From Mangrovicoccus algicola (GTDB lineage Bacteria; Pseudomonadota; Alphaproteobacteria; Rhodobacterales; Rhodobacteraceae), in the NCBI RefSeq assembly GCF_014903745.1, contig NZ_JACVXA010000011.1, positions 1 to 64,000 of the forward strand: a stretch of 64,000 bases of DNA, read 5' to 3'. The translations under genes were made by a program, and so were the position numbers. The notes under the pieces were generated by a model. That model was not told the DNA's origin. It saw only the letters and a program-made list of their open reading frames with translations, and did no database searches. Below are positions 52,419 through 61,673 of the stretch, one piece after another. Each line of letters starts with the position of its first letter. Position 1 is the first letter of the stretch.

Positions 52419-53712
52419 CGCGCGCTGCCGTCATATAGGTCATGGGGTTGGTCGGCTTGCCCCCCACACGGACCTCATAGTGCAGGTGCGTGCCGGTGGA
52501 GCGGCCCGAATTACCCATAGCACCGACGACATCACCTTTCGAGACTTTCTGCCCGACCTTCACGCCAAGCTTCGACATGTGGCCATAGCGCGTCTCGATT
52601 CCATATTCGTGCCGGATCGTGACCAGCCGGCCATAGCCCGACATCCAGCCCGCATGCGTCACCACCCCGTCGGCGGTGGCGTGGATCGGCGTGCCGTAGG
52701 CGGCGGCGAAATCGACGCCCTCATGCATGCGGCCCCCGCCGCGGATCGGATCGCGCCGATAGCCGAAGGGCGAGGTCACGCGATACTTGGTCTCCAGCGG
52801 CTCGGCCACGGGCAGCGCATCCATCGCCATCGAGTACAGGTTCAGCGTCTGCATGTGGGTCAGGATGTTGTTGGCGCGCCGGGTCTCGGGCGCGGCCTCG
52901 CCGCTGGTCGACAGGGCGATCGGGGTCAGGGGGCCGCCCTGGCCGTCCTGGCGGTTGCGCATGGTTTCGATCAGGCTGTCGGGATTGAGCCCCAGCCGCG
53001 CGAACATCTGGTCCAGCGGCTCCATCGAGACGGCCACCGCGTCCTCGAGCTTGGAGAAGATGCGGTCGTTCTTCTCGTTCTCGAGACGCAGGGTCAGGTT
53101 CAGGTCGGCCAGCTCGGCTTCGTTCCGTGCCAGTTGGTCGGCCAGAGCCTGACGCTCCTCGGCCATGTCGCCGAGCGCATCGGTCATCAGCGCCAGCGCG
53201 GCATTGTCCGCGGCATCCGAGGCCTCGCCCTGTTCCAGCGCTGCCAGCCGCTGCGAGGCCGAGTCGAGCTCGCCCTGGGCGGCGCGCAGCTGCGTGCGCA
53301 GCATGTCGGCCTCGTCGGTCTTTTCCTTCTGCGCCAGCTCGGCATCGAAGATGCGGGTCTGAAGCCCGGAGAGCTGGTCGAGAAGCGTCGCGAACTGCTC
53401 CTGCGCGGCCAGCGCCTCCATGTGGCGGCGGTCGCGTTCCGAGGCCAGCGCATTGATGCGGGTCTCGTAGACCGCGCGGTCCGCCTCGGCCTGTTCGCGC
53501 GCGGCGCCGCCCTGCATGAACTGCACGGTGACCAGCGCCGTCGCCGTCACGGTCCAGCCCACCAGCATCACGCCCCCGGCCCAGGCCAGGACCTGGTCGC
53601 GGGTCTTCAGCCGCACGAAACGGGTGCCGGCGCCGGATTTCAGGAAAATGCGCTTCTCCGCAAAGGGACCGGTCCGCTCCCTCGGGGCGGCCTCGAAACT
53701 TAGCGACTTCAT
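52402..53712 (-). CDS. M23 family membrane-anchored peptidase
   Basis: A 436-residue protein. A basic N-terminus is followed by one membrane helix (about 42-64, VLAWAGGVMLVGWTVTATAL), a long coiled coil (about 70-235) and a C-terminal LytM/M23 domain with MHEGVDFA and HLHYEV zinc motifs. It probably cuts peptide bonds in peptidoglycan cross-links from the inner-membrane side. The ATG at 53712 has GGGGAG upstream; earlier in-frame codons lack similarity. Confidence 0.93.
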   Translation of the reverse strand: MKSLSFEAAPRERTGPFAEKRIFLKSGAGTRFVRLKTRDQVLAWAGGVMLVGWTVTATALVTVQFMQGGAAREQAEADRAVYETRINALASERDRRHMEALAAQEQFATLLDQLSGLQTRIFDAELAQKEKTDEADMLRTQLRAAQGELDSASQRLAALEQGEASDAADNAALALMTDALGDMAEERQALADQLARNEAELADLNLTLRLENEKNDRIFSKLEDAVAVSMEPLDQMFARLGLNPDSLIETMRNRQDGQGGPLTPIALSTSGEAAPETRRANNILTHMQTLNLYSMAMDALPVAEPLETKYRVTSPFGYRRDPIRGGGRMHEGVDFAAAYGTPIHATADGVVTHAGWMSGYGRLVTIRHEYGIETRYGHMSKLGVKVGQKVSKGDVVGAMGNSGRSTGTHLHYEVRVGGKPTNPMTYMTAARDVSEK

Positions 53713-54098
53713 CCACACACTCCCCTGCTGGTCCGTCTTCCGCGACTTGACATGCCTGTGAACCTCGGGGGGGAGGCATAGCGGCAGACGGGCAGGGCAG
53801 CAACATCTAGATAGGTCGCAGGCCGGGCAGGAGATATCTGGGGGGACATCTCGGCGAAAACTCGCCGAAATTGACCTGTGCCGGGCGAATGGCCGCCGAT
53901 GCGGCAATTGCGCAACATGGGCGGGCCGAACCGGCGTTTAATCTCGTCCGGACAGAGGTTTGGCGCAGAAATTTACGTTGCGGCAGGCCGGTTTGGGAGG
54001 GCTCATGCCCCGATCGGCCCGTCCTGTCGAACAGGGGCGCACCAGGGGCGGTCCGGGCCGGCAGTGCGGCGCGCGGGGCGGAATCACCCGGGGCGCGG
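53713..54098. other. Intergenic region between the M23 peptidase and DUF1289 genes
   Basis: These 386 bases hold no convincing gene. A perfect inverted repeat TCGGCGA-AAAC-TCGCCGA (53851-53868) lies about 140 bases upstream of the M23 start and could be an operator or hairpin. A plus-strand frame (53960-54373) is Arg/Gly/Pro-rich and is judged a shadow. Confidence 0.5.
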
Positions 54099-54329
54099 TC
54101 AGTCCTGCCCCTGGCCGGTGGGACCGGCCGGGCGGCGCCGCCGGCGGCGCCGCTGCGGCACCAGCCCCGCGCGCCCCGGCAGCTGGGCCAGGATCTCCGC
54201 GCGTTCCTGGTCGCCATACATCTTCCAGCGGGCGATCTCCTCGACGCTGCGCAGGCAGCCGATGCAGATCCGGGCCTCGTGATGCACCGTGCAGACCCCG
54301 GTGCAGGGGGAGTTCAGCTTGTCACCCAT
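54099..54329 (-). CDS. DUF1289 family protein
   Basis: A 76-residue protein with the DUF1289 cysteines SPCTGVCTVHHEARICIGCL and the helix EEIARWKMYGDQERAEILAQL, then an Arg-rich tail. Likely metal-binding; function unknown. AAGGAGA precedes the ATG, which overlaps the end of ruvX by 8 bases. Confidence 0.9.
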   Translation of the reverse strand: MGDKLNSPCTGVCTVHHEARICIGCLRSVEEIARWKMYGDQERAEILAQLPGRAGLVPQRRRRRRRPAGPTGQGQD

Positions 54330-54804
54330 GGGCGTCTCCTTGCAGGTGCCGCAGCCGGTCCAGGGCGCCCTGAAGGATGAACCCTGCGGCGACATGGTCG
54401 ATCACCTCGGCACGGCGGCGGCGCGAGGTATCCGCCTCCAGCAGGGCGCGTTCGGCGGCCACGGTCGACAGCCTCTCGTCCCAGAACCCCATGGGCAGCG
54501 GCGTCAGCGCGGAGAGGTTGCGCGCGAAGGCGCGGGTCGATTGCGCCCGCGGCCCCTCGCTGCCATCCATGTTGCGCGGCAGGCCCAGGATGATCCCCGA
54601 GACCTGGCGTGCCTCGAGGATCGTCAGCAGCGCCGCCGCGTCGAGCGAGAATTTCTTGCGCCGCACCGTCTCGATCGGGCTGGCGACGCCGCGCATCGTG
54701 TCGGAGACGGCGACGCCGATCGTCTTGGTGCCCAGGTCCAGGCCTGCCACTGCGCCGAAGCGCGGCAGCGCCTCCGCGAATTCCGCCAGATCATCCGTTA
54801 TCAC
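54322..54804 (-). CDS. ruvX: RuvX/YqgF family Holliday junction resolvase-like protein
   Basis: A 160-residue RNase H-fold protein with VAGLDLGTKTIGVAVSD, IILGLPRNMDGSEGPRAQ and FWDERLSTVAAERALL. In E. coli YqgF acts in 16S rRNA 5' maturation. Its start overlaps the ccmI stop by 4 bases (ATGA). Confidence 0.95.
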   Translation of the reverse strand: MITDDLAEFAEALPRFGAVAGLDLGTKTIGVAVSDTMRGVASPIETVRRKKFSLDAAALLTILEARQVSGIILGLPRNMDGSEGPRAQSTRAFARNLSALTPLPMGFWDERLSTVAAERALLEADTSRRRRAEVIDHVAAGFILQGALDRLRHLQGDAHG

Positions 54805-56030
54805 AGGTTCAGCCCCGCCTGTCGTGCCGCCGCGTCCAGTTGTGCCATCGCGGCCGGGTCGGCGGCAAAGCTGCCCCGGGCCTCGTCATAGATCGCCTGC
54901 GCGCGCCCGGTCTGGCCCAGCACGCCGAGCGCGCCGATCAGCCGGGCCCATTCCGCCGCGCTGCCGCCCTGGTCGGCCAGCCGCGCGGCCAGCCCTTCGA
55001 CCATGCCCTCGACCATCGCCTGCCGGTCGCCGTCGGACAGATCCTGCGCGGCCGCGATATCGGCGGCCTCGGGACCGGGCAGGGCAGGCGCGGCCGGCGC
55101 GGCCGGGGGCGTGTAGCGGATGCCCGCGCGCTGCGCCGCCTGTCCGATCTGCGCGCGGATCGGCGCGACCCAGGGCGCATCGGGTCGGCTCTGCTCCAGC
55201 AGGTCGCGCCACAGGCCGAAGGCGATGTCGGGCCGCCCGGTCTGGTCATGCATCAAGGCCATGTAATAGCGCGCCAGCGGATCGCGGGGATCGCGCGCCA
55301 GCGCCTCGTCCAGGGCCGTCTCCGCCTCGGGGCTGACATAGCCGCCCGCGGCCATGACATAAAGCTCGGCCAGTTCGGACCAGCCGCTGGCCGGGGCTTC
55401 CGCGCCGGTCAGCTCCAGCAGGCGCCGCTGCGCCTCGTAGGCGGCGGTGAAATTTCCCAGATTGGCCTCGTTCTGCGCCAGGAGCTGGAAGCCGCGCGGA
55501 TCGCTGTCGCGTTCGGCCACGGTGCGGCGCAGCTGCGCGACCAGTTCCAGATATTGCGGATCGGCCTGCGGCGGCGGGGCGGGGGGACGCTCGGCCTCGG
55601 CCGCCGCCTGGGAAGGGCGTTCGGCGCGCATCCGCGCGGCCATCTCCATGCGGTGCTGCAGCGGCAGATCGCCATAGCCCGGGGCGCCCAGCCAGTCATA
55701 GGTGGCGATCGAACCGCCCAGCAGGACAGCCGCTCCGGCGGCCATGGCGGCGCGCGTGGCCCATCGCGGCGCGGCGCCCGGCCGCCGGGTGGCGCGCTCG
55801 CGATCCGCATCGAGGATGCGCCGCGAGATCTCCAGCCGCGTGCGTTCGGCCGTCCCGGGGGCGATCACCCCGCGCTCCAGGTCGCGCTCCAGCTCGGCAA
55901 GCTGTTCGCGATAGACGGCGATGTCGAAATCCGCGGCGGAGCGCCCCCCGGGCCCGCCGCGCGCCATGGCGCGCAGGAGCGGGAAAAGAACGACCAGCGC
56001 CATCAGGCAGGAGAGGATCCAGAAACTCAT
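54801..56030 (-). CDS. ccmI: Cytochrome c maturation protein CcmI
   Basis: A 409-residue protein with two membrane helices (SFWILSCLMALVVLFPLL near the N-terminus and about residues 93-112, MAAGAAVLLGGSIATYDWLG), separated by a leucine-zipper-like cytoplasmic loop (VYREQLAELERDLERG) and followed by a periplasmic TPR domain. CcmI holds apocytochrome c for the heme lyase. The start at 56030 opens the first helix. ruvX and DUF1289 follow with overlaps. Confidence 0.9.
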   Translation of the reverse strand: MSFWILSCLMALVVLFPLLRAMARGGPGGRSAADFDIAVYREQLAELERDLERGVIAPGTAERTRLEISRRILDADRERATRRPGAAPRWATRAAMAAGAAVLLGGSIATYDWLGAPGYGDLPLQHRMEMAARMRAERPSQAAAEAERPPAPPPQADPQYLELVAQLRRTVAERDSDPRGFQLLAQNEANLGNFTAAYEAQRRLLELTGAEAPASGWSELAELYVMAAGGYVSPEAETALDEALARDPRDPLARYYMALMHDQTGRPDIAFGLWRDLLEQSRPDAPWVAPIRAQIGQAAQRAGIRYTPPAAPAAPALPGPEAADIAAAQDLSDGDRQAMVEGMVEGLAARLADQGGSAAEWARLIGALGVLGQTGRAQAIYDEARGSFAADPAAMAQLDAAARQAGLNL

Positions 56031-56312
56031 GGTTCCGACATAGGCGCTCTGCGGGCCGGGCAAAAGCCGGATTCGCCGGGAGCGGATCCCGGGCGCTTGC
56101 CGCACGTCCTGCGATGCATGGGTTTCACATTAAAATCACCATGTAACGTGTTGATTTCATGTAGTGCCGTATTGGACTGTATGAGGTTCGACCAGTAACA
56201 ATCTGATTGGAATAGATTAATCGGAATTTGCCCGTGGAGGGCGCCGGAATGGGAACCGGAATGCCGCCAAGGCGTTCTCGTCGGGAATGAACATAAGAAC
56301 GGAGCAGATCAC

Positions 56313-56468
56313 ATGGCACGCAAATCCCTCAATGCAACCCTGACCTTCATTCTCGGCCTGTGTCTGGCGGCGCTGGTGGGGACCGTCGCCTATGTCTATA
56401 CCGGCGGCGATTTCGGCGGGGAGAGCGAGGCGGAGATCCAGATCGATCTGCCCGGCGACAACGGCTGA
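56313..56468 (+). CDS. Small single-pass membrane protein
   Basis: A 51-residue protein: a basic N-terminus (MARKSLNA), one membrane helix (TLTFILGLCLAALVGTVAYV), then an acidic tail (GGESEAEIQIDLPGDNG). GGAG lies upstream of the ATG. No family is recognised. It is divergent from ccmI, and the preceding AT-rich stretch (about 56125-56230) probably holds promoters for both. Confidence 0.7.
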   Translation: MARKSLNATLTFILGLCLAALVGTVAYVYTGGDFGGESEAEIQIDLPGDNG

Positions 56469-56666
56469 TCCGGCCGGGGCGCCGGGTGCCGTCATGACAT
56501 GTCCCGCGACAACCCGTCCCGGCGTTGCGCGCGTCTCGACACTGCCCGGCGCTCTTTCGCGGGGCCTTTCCTTTCAACATGTTGGCGAAGACAACGCCCG
56601 GGATGGAGGAAAGTTCCCGCCGCCGCGGCATGTCCCGGAAAAACCCCGCGGCGCCGCCTGCCGGGG

Positions 56667-56696
56667 TTGACGCGCCGCCGAAGGAGGCCTCTATAC
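56667..56696 (+). promoter_or_regulatory. Predicted sodB promoter
   Basis: TTGACG (56667-56672) and CTATAC (56691-56696) are 18 bases apart. A transcription start near 56703 would leave a leader of about 27 bases. Confidence 0.6.
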
Positions 56697-56729
56697 GGGG
56701 CAGAACTCAAAACCTGTGAGGGGTCCAAA

Positions 56730-57332
56730 ATGGCTTTCGAACTTCCCGATCTTCCCTATGCCCATGACGCGCTTGCCGATCTGGGCATGTCGAAGGAAAC
56801 CCTCGAGTTTCACCACGACATCCACCACAAGGCCTATGTCGATAACGGCAACAAGCTGATCGCCGGGACCGAGTGGGAAGGCAAGTCGCTGGAAGACATC
56901 ATCGCGGGCACCTACAATGCCGACGCGGTCGCCCAGAACGGCATCTTCAACAATGCCTCGCAGCACTGGAACCACATCCAGTTCTGGGAAATGATGGGCC
57001 CGGGCACCGGCGCGATGCCGGGCGAGCTTGAAAAGGCGATCACCGAATCCTTCGGCTCGGTCGACAAGTTCAAGGAAGAGTTCTCCGCCGCGGGCGCGGG
57101 CCAGTTCGGCTCGGGCTGGTGCTGGCTGGTGAAGGACAGCGATGGCAGCCTGAAGGTCACCAAGACCGAGAATGGCGTGAACCCGATCTGCTTCGGCCAG
57201 ACCGCGCTTCTGGGCTGCGACGTGTGGGAACATTCCTACTACATCGACTTCCGCAACAAGCGCCCGGCCTACCTGTCGAACTTCCTCGAGAAGCTGGTCA
57301 ACTGGGAAAACGTGGCTTCGCGCCTCGGCTGA
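56730..57332 (+). CDS. sodB: Superoxide dismutase, iron type
   Basis: A 200-residue Fe/Mn SOD. Metal ligands are His28 (EFHHDIHH), His82 (WNHIQFW), Asp164 and His168 (DVWEHSYYIDFRN). Gln78 in NASQHWNH is the outer-sphere residue typical of iron enzymes. It converts superoxide to hydrogen peroxide in the cytoplasm. Mixed metal use cannot be excluded. The ATG at 56730 starts the conserved N-terminus. Confidence 0.95.
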   Translation: MAFELPDLPYAHDALADLGMSKETLEFHHDIHHKAYVDNGNKLIAGTEWEGKSLEDIIAGTYNADAVAQNGIFNNASQHWNHIQFWEMMGPGTGAMPGELEKAITESFGSVDKFKEEFSAAGAGQFGSGWCWLVKDSDGSLKVTKTENGVNPICFGQTALLGCDVWEHSYYIDFRNKRPAYLSNFLEKLVNWENVASRLG

Positions 57333-57356
57333 GCCCGGTTCCACCGCTGATCGCGA

Positions 57357-57385
57357 GGGCCCGCTCCGCAAGGAGCGGGCCCTTT
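57357..57385 (+). terminator. Rho-independent terminator of sodB
   Basis: A perfect 11-base stem (57357-57367, 57372-57382) with GCAA loop and TTT, 25 bases past the stop. Confidence 0.85.
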
Positions 57386-57395
57386 GCGTGCGGGC

Positions 57396-58193
57396 TCAGG
57401 CGGCCAGCTCGATCCAGACCGGCACATGGTCCGAGGGTTTCTCGCGGCCGCGCACGGGCTTGTCGATCTGGGCATCCTCCAGGAGGTCGGCCGCCTGCGG
57501 CGACAGCAGCAGGTGGTCGATGCGGATGCCGTTGTCGCGGTCCCATGCGCCGGCCTGGTAGTCCCAGAAGGTGAAATCGCGCAACCGCGCGGCGGGCGGG
57601 CGGTGCGGTTGCACGGCGCGGATCGCATCGGTCAGCCCCAGCGCCAGCAGGCGCCGCCATGCCGCGCGGGTTTGCGGCAGGAACAGCGCGTCCTCCGTCC
57701 AGGCCTCGGGGCGGGCGGCATCCTCGGGCTGGGGGATGATATTGTAGTCCCCGGCGAAGATCACCGGTTCCTCCAGCGCCAGCAGCTCGGTCACCCGTGC
57801 TTCCATCCGGGCCAGCCAGGCCAGCTTGTAATCGTATTTGGGCCCCGGTGCCGGATTGCCGTTGGGCAGGTAGAGCCCGCAGACCCGCACCGGGCGCGCG
57901 CCGGTCACGGTGGCCTCGATCCAGCGCGCCTGGGGGTCCGCATCGTCGCCGGGAAGGCCCCGGGTGACATCCTCCAGCGGCAGGCGCGACAGGATGGCGA
58001 CGCCGTTGAAGCCTTTCTGCCCATGGGTCTCCACCCGGTAGCCGCGGTCCTCGAAAGGCTCGTGCGGCACGCCCTCATCGACCGATTTCAGCTCCTGCAG
58101 CAGCGCGACATCCGGCCGGGCCTCGTCCAGCCAGTCCAGCAGCGCGGGAAGCCGCGCCTTGATGCCGTTGATGTTGAATGTGGCGATCTTCAT
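57396..58193 (-). CDS. xth: Exodeoxyribonuclease III
   Basis: A 265-residue exonuclease III/AP endonuclease with the catalytic motifs of the EEP fold: LLQELKS (Glu34), YLPNGN, FAGDYNI, RIDHLLL and PSDHVPVW. It repairs abasic sites and 3' blocks. Length matches the Xth family. It is convergent with sodB, and divergent from the sulfotransferase gene. Confidence 0.95.
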   Translation of the reverse strand: MKIATFNINGIKARLPALLDWLDEARPDVALLQELKSVDEGVPHEPFEDRGYRVETHGQKGFNGVAILSRLPLEDVTRGLPGDDADPQARWIEATVTGARPVRVCGLYLPNGNPAPGPKYDYKLAWLARMEARVTELLALEEPVIFAGDYNIIPQPEDAARPEAWTEDALFLPQTRAAWRRLLALGLTDAIRAVQPHRPPAARLRDFTFWDYQAGAWDRDNGIRIDHLLLSPQAADLLEDAQIDKPVRGREKPSDHVPVWIELAA

Positions 58194-58342
58194 GCGTCCG
58201 GTCCCTTTCGCGCCTGCGGATGTGCCGCAGGTCGTCCGAGGGGCGGGCCCGTGTCAAGGCGTCCCTGCGTCGGCGAGGTTCTGGCCGTCGCGCACGCCTT
58301 GGGGTAGAAGATCTGAAACGGCCGCAGCAGACGGGGTAGCGC

Positions 58343-59425
58343 GTGAAGAAGTTTCTTTTTTGTCTCGGGGTGACAAAGGGCGGTACGACCTGGCTGCATT
58401 CCGCGCTGGTGCGCAATCCCGGCATCGGCCGCGTGCCGCGCAAGGAAATACACTATTACCTGCGCCAGTATGGCGGGGTGGACCGGCTGGGCGATGCGGC
58501 GCGGCTGGCGGCCTTTGCCCAGCACTGCAAGCGCGCCAGCTTCGTTCCGCCGGAGCAGGAGAAGGGCCGCGCGCTGCGCACCGATCCCGCCGATTACGGC
58601 AGTCCCTGGGACGAGCAGATGGCGGCGAACTGGGCTGCGGGCGGTGTCAGCATGCAGCGCTACAACGCCTTCCTGCGCTCGATGGACTGGTACAAGGGTT
58701 TCCTGCGCGGCCCGGTGGATGACCGCTGGTATCGCGGGCTGTTCGACGGCGTCGCCGCGCATAAATGGGCCATCGATTTCAGCACCACGAGTTTCCAGGC
58801 GAACGAGGCCGGGTTCCGCCACATGGCCGGGATCGCCGAGGATGCGCGGGCGATCATCATTCTGCGCGATCCGATCGAGCGGCTGTGGTCGCACATGAAA
58901 TTCCATGCCGACGTGACCCGCGACATCCTGCGCATGAAGGTCTGGAGCACGGCGACGCTGCGCGATTTCGCCAGCCACCATCAGCTGGTCGATGCCAGCT
59001 TCTACGGCGATGCCGTGGAAAACATGCAGCGCCATTTCGGCCCGGAGCGGTCGCTGGTGCTGAATTTCGAGGATATCGCCCGGCGGCCGCAGCCGCTTTT
59101 CGACGATGTGCAGGATTTCCTGGGGCTCGATCCCGTGGATCTGCCGCGCCGCGGCGAGACCGATGCGCGCATCATCAATGCCTCGGCCCGCATCCCGATG
59201 CCCCGGGGGTTGATGGCGCATGTCGCGGGCGAGTTCGAGCGCGACCTGGAACGCGTGGCGAAGGCGGGGGTCGGCTTTGTCGAGCCCTGGATCGAGAATG
59301 CCCAGCGGCATCAGCGCGAGAAGCCCGCGCCTGAATTCTGGGGAATGGTCCCGCTGGCCAAGCGCGCCATTAACTATGTCGCGGATGACCGCAAGCGCCG
59401 GCAGGCGCTGCAGGACGCCCCCTGA
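58343..59425 (+). CDS. Sulfotransferase family protein
   Basis: A 360-residue protein with the PAPS-binding motifs: the 5'-phosphosulfate loop CLGVTKGGTTWLHSAL (residues 7-22) and the 3'-phosphate loop ILRDPIERLWSHMKFH. It resembles heparan-sulfate-type bacterial sulfotransferases; the acceptor (perhaps a surface glycan) is unknown. No signal peptide. A single gene with no sulfur-assimilation neighbours. Confidence 0.87.
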   Translation: MKKFLFCLGVTKGGTTWLHSALVRNPGIGRVPRKEIHYYLRQYGGVDRLGDAARLAAFAQHCKRASFVPPEQEKGRALRTDPADYGSPWDEQMAANWAAGGVSMQRYNAFLRSMDWYKGFLRGPVDDRWYRGLFDGVAAHKWAIDFSTTSFQANEAGFRHMAGIAEDARAIIILRDPIERLWSHMKFHADVTRDILRMKVWSTATLRDFASHHQLVDASFYGDAVENMQRHFGPERSLVLNFEDIARRPQPLFDDVQDFLGLDPVDLPRRGETDARIINASARIPMPRGLMAHVAGEFERDLERVAKAGVGFVEPWIENAQRHQREKPAPEFWGMVPLAKRAINYVADDRKRRQALQDAP

Positions 59426-59468
59426 ACGGCGGCGCGGGCCCTCCGCCGGGGCGGCCCGCGCCGCGGGG

Positions 59469-59801
59469 TCACATCGAGAAGCTGGTGCCGCAGCCGCAGG
59501 AGGAGGCGGCGTTGGGGTTCTCGATCACGAAGCGCGCGCCGATGAGTTCCTCGGAAAAGTCGATGACCGCATCCGACAGGAAAGGCAGCGACACCTCGTC
59601 GACGATGACCTTCTGGCCTTCGCCTTCCAGCACCAGATCGCCCTCGCCGGGATCGTCCAGCGTGATCTCGTACTGGAACCCGGAACAGCCGCCGCCTTCG
59701 ACGGCGACGCGCAGCGCCTTGTGCTCGGGGGCGGATTCGTTGATCTCGGCGAGGCGGCGGAAGGCGCGTTCCGTCACTTTCGGGGGCAGGGTCAGGTCCA
59801 T
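59469..59801 (-). CDS. A-type Fe-S cluster carrier (ErpA/IscA family)
   Basis: A 110-residue HesB/IscA-type protein with the three cluster cysteines Cys39 (GGCSGFQY), Cys102 and Cys104 (SSCGCG). A-type carriers pass Fe-S clusters to target enzymes. ErpA is the likeliest subtype because no isc or suf genes are adjacent. It is divergent from dgt. Confidence 0.92.
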   Translation of the reverse strand: MDLTLPPKVTERAFRRLAEINESAPEHKALRVAVEGGGCSGFQYEITLDDPGEGDLVLEGEGQKVIVDEVSLPFLSDAVIDFSEELIGARFVIENPNAASSCGCGTSFSM

Positions 59802-59879
59802 CTGGCGATCTCCGCTCTTGGAAGCTCAGGTGAGGGAATATAAGGGTTGCGCGACGCACAGACAAGAAAGCAGCACACC

Positions 59880-61031
59880 ATGTGCCAGCCCTATGCAAGC
59901 GATCCCGCGCATCTGCGCGGTCGTCTCCATCCCGAGCAGGAATCCGGGTTCCGTTCGCCCTATCAGCGCGACCGCGACCGGATCATCCATTGCAACGCCT
60001 TCCGGCGCCTCAAGCACAAGACCCAGGTCTTCGTCGAGCACGAGGGCGATTACTACCGCACCCGGCTGACCCATTCCATCGAGGTGGCGCAGGTGGCGCG
60101 GACCATCGCCCGCGCGCTGGGGCTCAACAGCGACCTGACCGAGGCGGTGGCGCTGGCCCATGATCTGGGCCACACGCCCTTCGGCCATACCGGCGAGGAT
60201 GCGCTTCAGGCCTGCATGGAGCCCTGGGGCGGCTTCGACCACAATGCGCAGGCGATCCGCATCGTCACCCGGCTGGAAACCCAGTACGTGGCCTTCGACG
60301 GGCTGAACCTGACCTGGGACTGCCTGGAAGGCATCGCCAAGCATAACGGCCCGGTGACCGGCCCGGTGCCCGCCGCGCTTGCCACCTACAATGCCCAGCA
60401 CGATCTGGAACTGCACACCCATGCCAGCGCCGAGGCGCAGGTGGCGGCGCTTTCGGACGATATCGCCTATACCAATCACGACCTGCTGGACGGGCTGCGC
60501 GCGGGACTTTTCGCCGAGCAGGACCTGACCGCGCTGCCGGTGCTGGGGCCCGCCTTTGCCGAGGTCGACCGGCTCCATCCCGGGGCCGAGCGGATCCGCC
60601 GCCGCCACGAGGCGCTGCGGCGGGTCTTCGGCGTGATGGTGGGCGACCTGATCGAGACCAGCCGCGAACGGATCGCCACGATCGCCCCCGGATCCGTGCA
60701 GGATATCCGCGAGGCGGGGATGCCCGCGATCCTGTTCTCCGACCGCATGTGGAGCGAGCTGAGGCAGATCCGCGCCTTCCTGTTCGAACGCATGTACCGC
60801 GCCCCTTCGGTCATGGCCAAGCGCGTGGAGGCCGAACGGATCATCCGCGATCTCTTCCCGCTGTACCTGTCGCGTCCCGACCTCCTGCCGGGGCGGTGGC
60901 AGCCCCGGATCGCGCTGGCCAGCGATGCGCAGCTGGCGCGGATCGTCGCCGATTACATCGCCGGGATGACCGACCGCTATGCGATCCGCGCCCATCACGA
61001 CCATTTCCCGGGCACGCTGGAGACGCTGTGA
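59880..61031 (+). CDS. dgt: dGTP triphosphohydrolase-like protein
   Basis: A 383-residue HD-domain enzyme of dGTPase type 2. The metal-binding motif is RLTHSIEVAQVAR with LAHDLGHTPFGHTGE, then DDIAYTNHDLLDG. Such enzymes split dNTPs to nucleoside and triphosphate. The ATG at 59880 is preferred; the frame opens at TTG 59847. dNTP control genes nrdR and nrdJ occur elsewhere in the window. Confidence 0.93.
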   Translation: MCQPYASDPAHLRGRLHPEQESGFRSPYQRDRDRIIHCNAFRRLKHKTQVFVEHEGDYYRTRLTHSIEVAQVARTIARALGLNSDLTEAVALAHDLGHTPFGHTGEDALQACMEPWGGFDHNAQAIRIVTRLETQYVAFDGLNLTWDCLEGIAKHNGPVTGPVPAALATYNAQHDLELHTHASAEAQVAALSDDIAYTNHDLLDGLRAGLFAEQDLTALPVLGPAFAEVDRLHPGAERIRRRHEALRRVFGVMVGDLIETSRERIATIAPGSVQDIREAGMPAILFSDRMWSELRQIRAFLFERMYRAPSVMAKRVEAERIIRDLFPLYLSRPDLLPGRWQPRIALASDAQLARIVADYIAGMTDRYAIRAHHDHFPGTLETL

Positions 61032-61124
61032 CCTGCCGCGCGCGGGGCAGGGATTCCCGGCTGGCCTCCGGCACGGTTTGTTCCGATCCTCGATCCCGGA
61101 CGGAAAGCCGGACGGGGGCGGGCG

Positions 61125-61565
61125 ATGGCGGAATTCCTTCACGGGCTGGCGCAGAATCTCGACGCGCTGGCCAAGGTCATGGTTGCACTTGGCGGGCTGA
61201 TCGCGGCCGCGCTGGGGCTTTTGAGGCTGCTGCCGCGCCGTGGCAGGCCCCGGGGCGCCGCGGCGCGCGATACGCCGCCGCCGGACGGCCGGGAGGACCC
61301 GCCGCCGCGGCCCGGACCGGGGCGCAGCGATGCCGTGGCGGCGCGGGTGCCGGGATGGAAGCTGGCGCTGCGGGCGGCGATCTGCTTCGCGCTGGCGATG
61401 GTGTTCTCCGGTCTGTCGGATCTGGCATGGGATCCCTTCCTGCAGCCGGTGCCGGGGGGCGGCTTCTTGCTGCTGGTCGTGCTGACCATGGCCTGCCTGG
61501 CCGCGATGCTGTGGTTCGCCGGCCGGCTGGCGCTGCGCGGGCTGCGGTTCGTCTTCCGCAACTGA
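61125..61565 (+). CDS. Hypothetical membrane protein
   Basis: A 146-residue protein with three probable membrane segments (VMVALGGLIAAALGLLRLL; AAICFALAMVFSGLSDLA; FLLLVVLTMACLAAMLWFAG). A long Arg/Pro-rich loop separates the first from the rest. No family recognised. It lies between dgt and argS. Confidence 0.65.
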   Translation: MAEFLHGLAQNLDALAKVMVALGGLIAAALGLLRLLPRRGRPRGAAARDTPPPDGREDPPPRPGPGRSDAVAARVPGWKLALRAAICFALAMVFSGLSDLAWDPFLQPVPGGGFLLLVVLTMACLAAMLWFAGRLALRGLRFVFRN

Positions 61566-61620
61566 CGCGGGGGCGGCATGGCAGGCGCGCCGAAATGACC
61601 GGGGCGGACCGGGCCGGGCG

Positions 61621-61648
61621 TTGACGCGCCGCGACAGGATGCTACTAC
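61621..61648 (+). promoter_or_regulatory. Predicted argS promoter
   Basis: TTGACG (61621-61626) and TACTAC (61643-61648) are 16 bases apart. A start near 61655 leaves about 20 bases before ATG 61674. Confidence 0.55.
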
Positions 61649-61673
61649 CCGGCCGGTGGCAAAGGTGGACGTG

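Noticed and set aside
53960-54373. 137-codon plus-strand frame
   Set aside because: Composition is Arg/Gly/Pro/Ser repeats and most of it is antisense to DUF1289.
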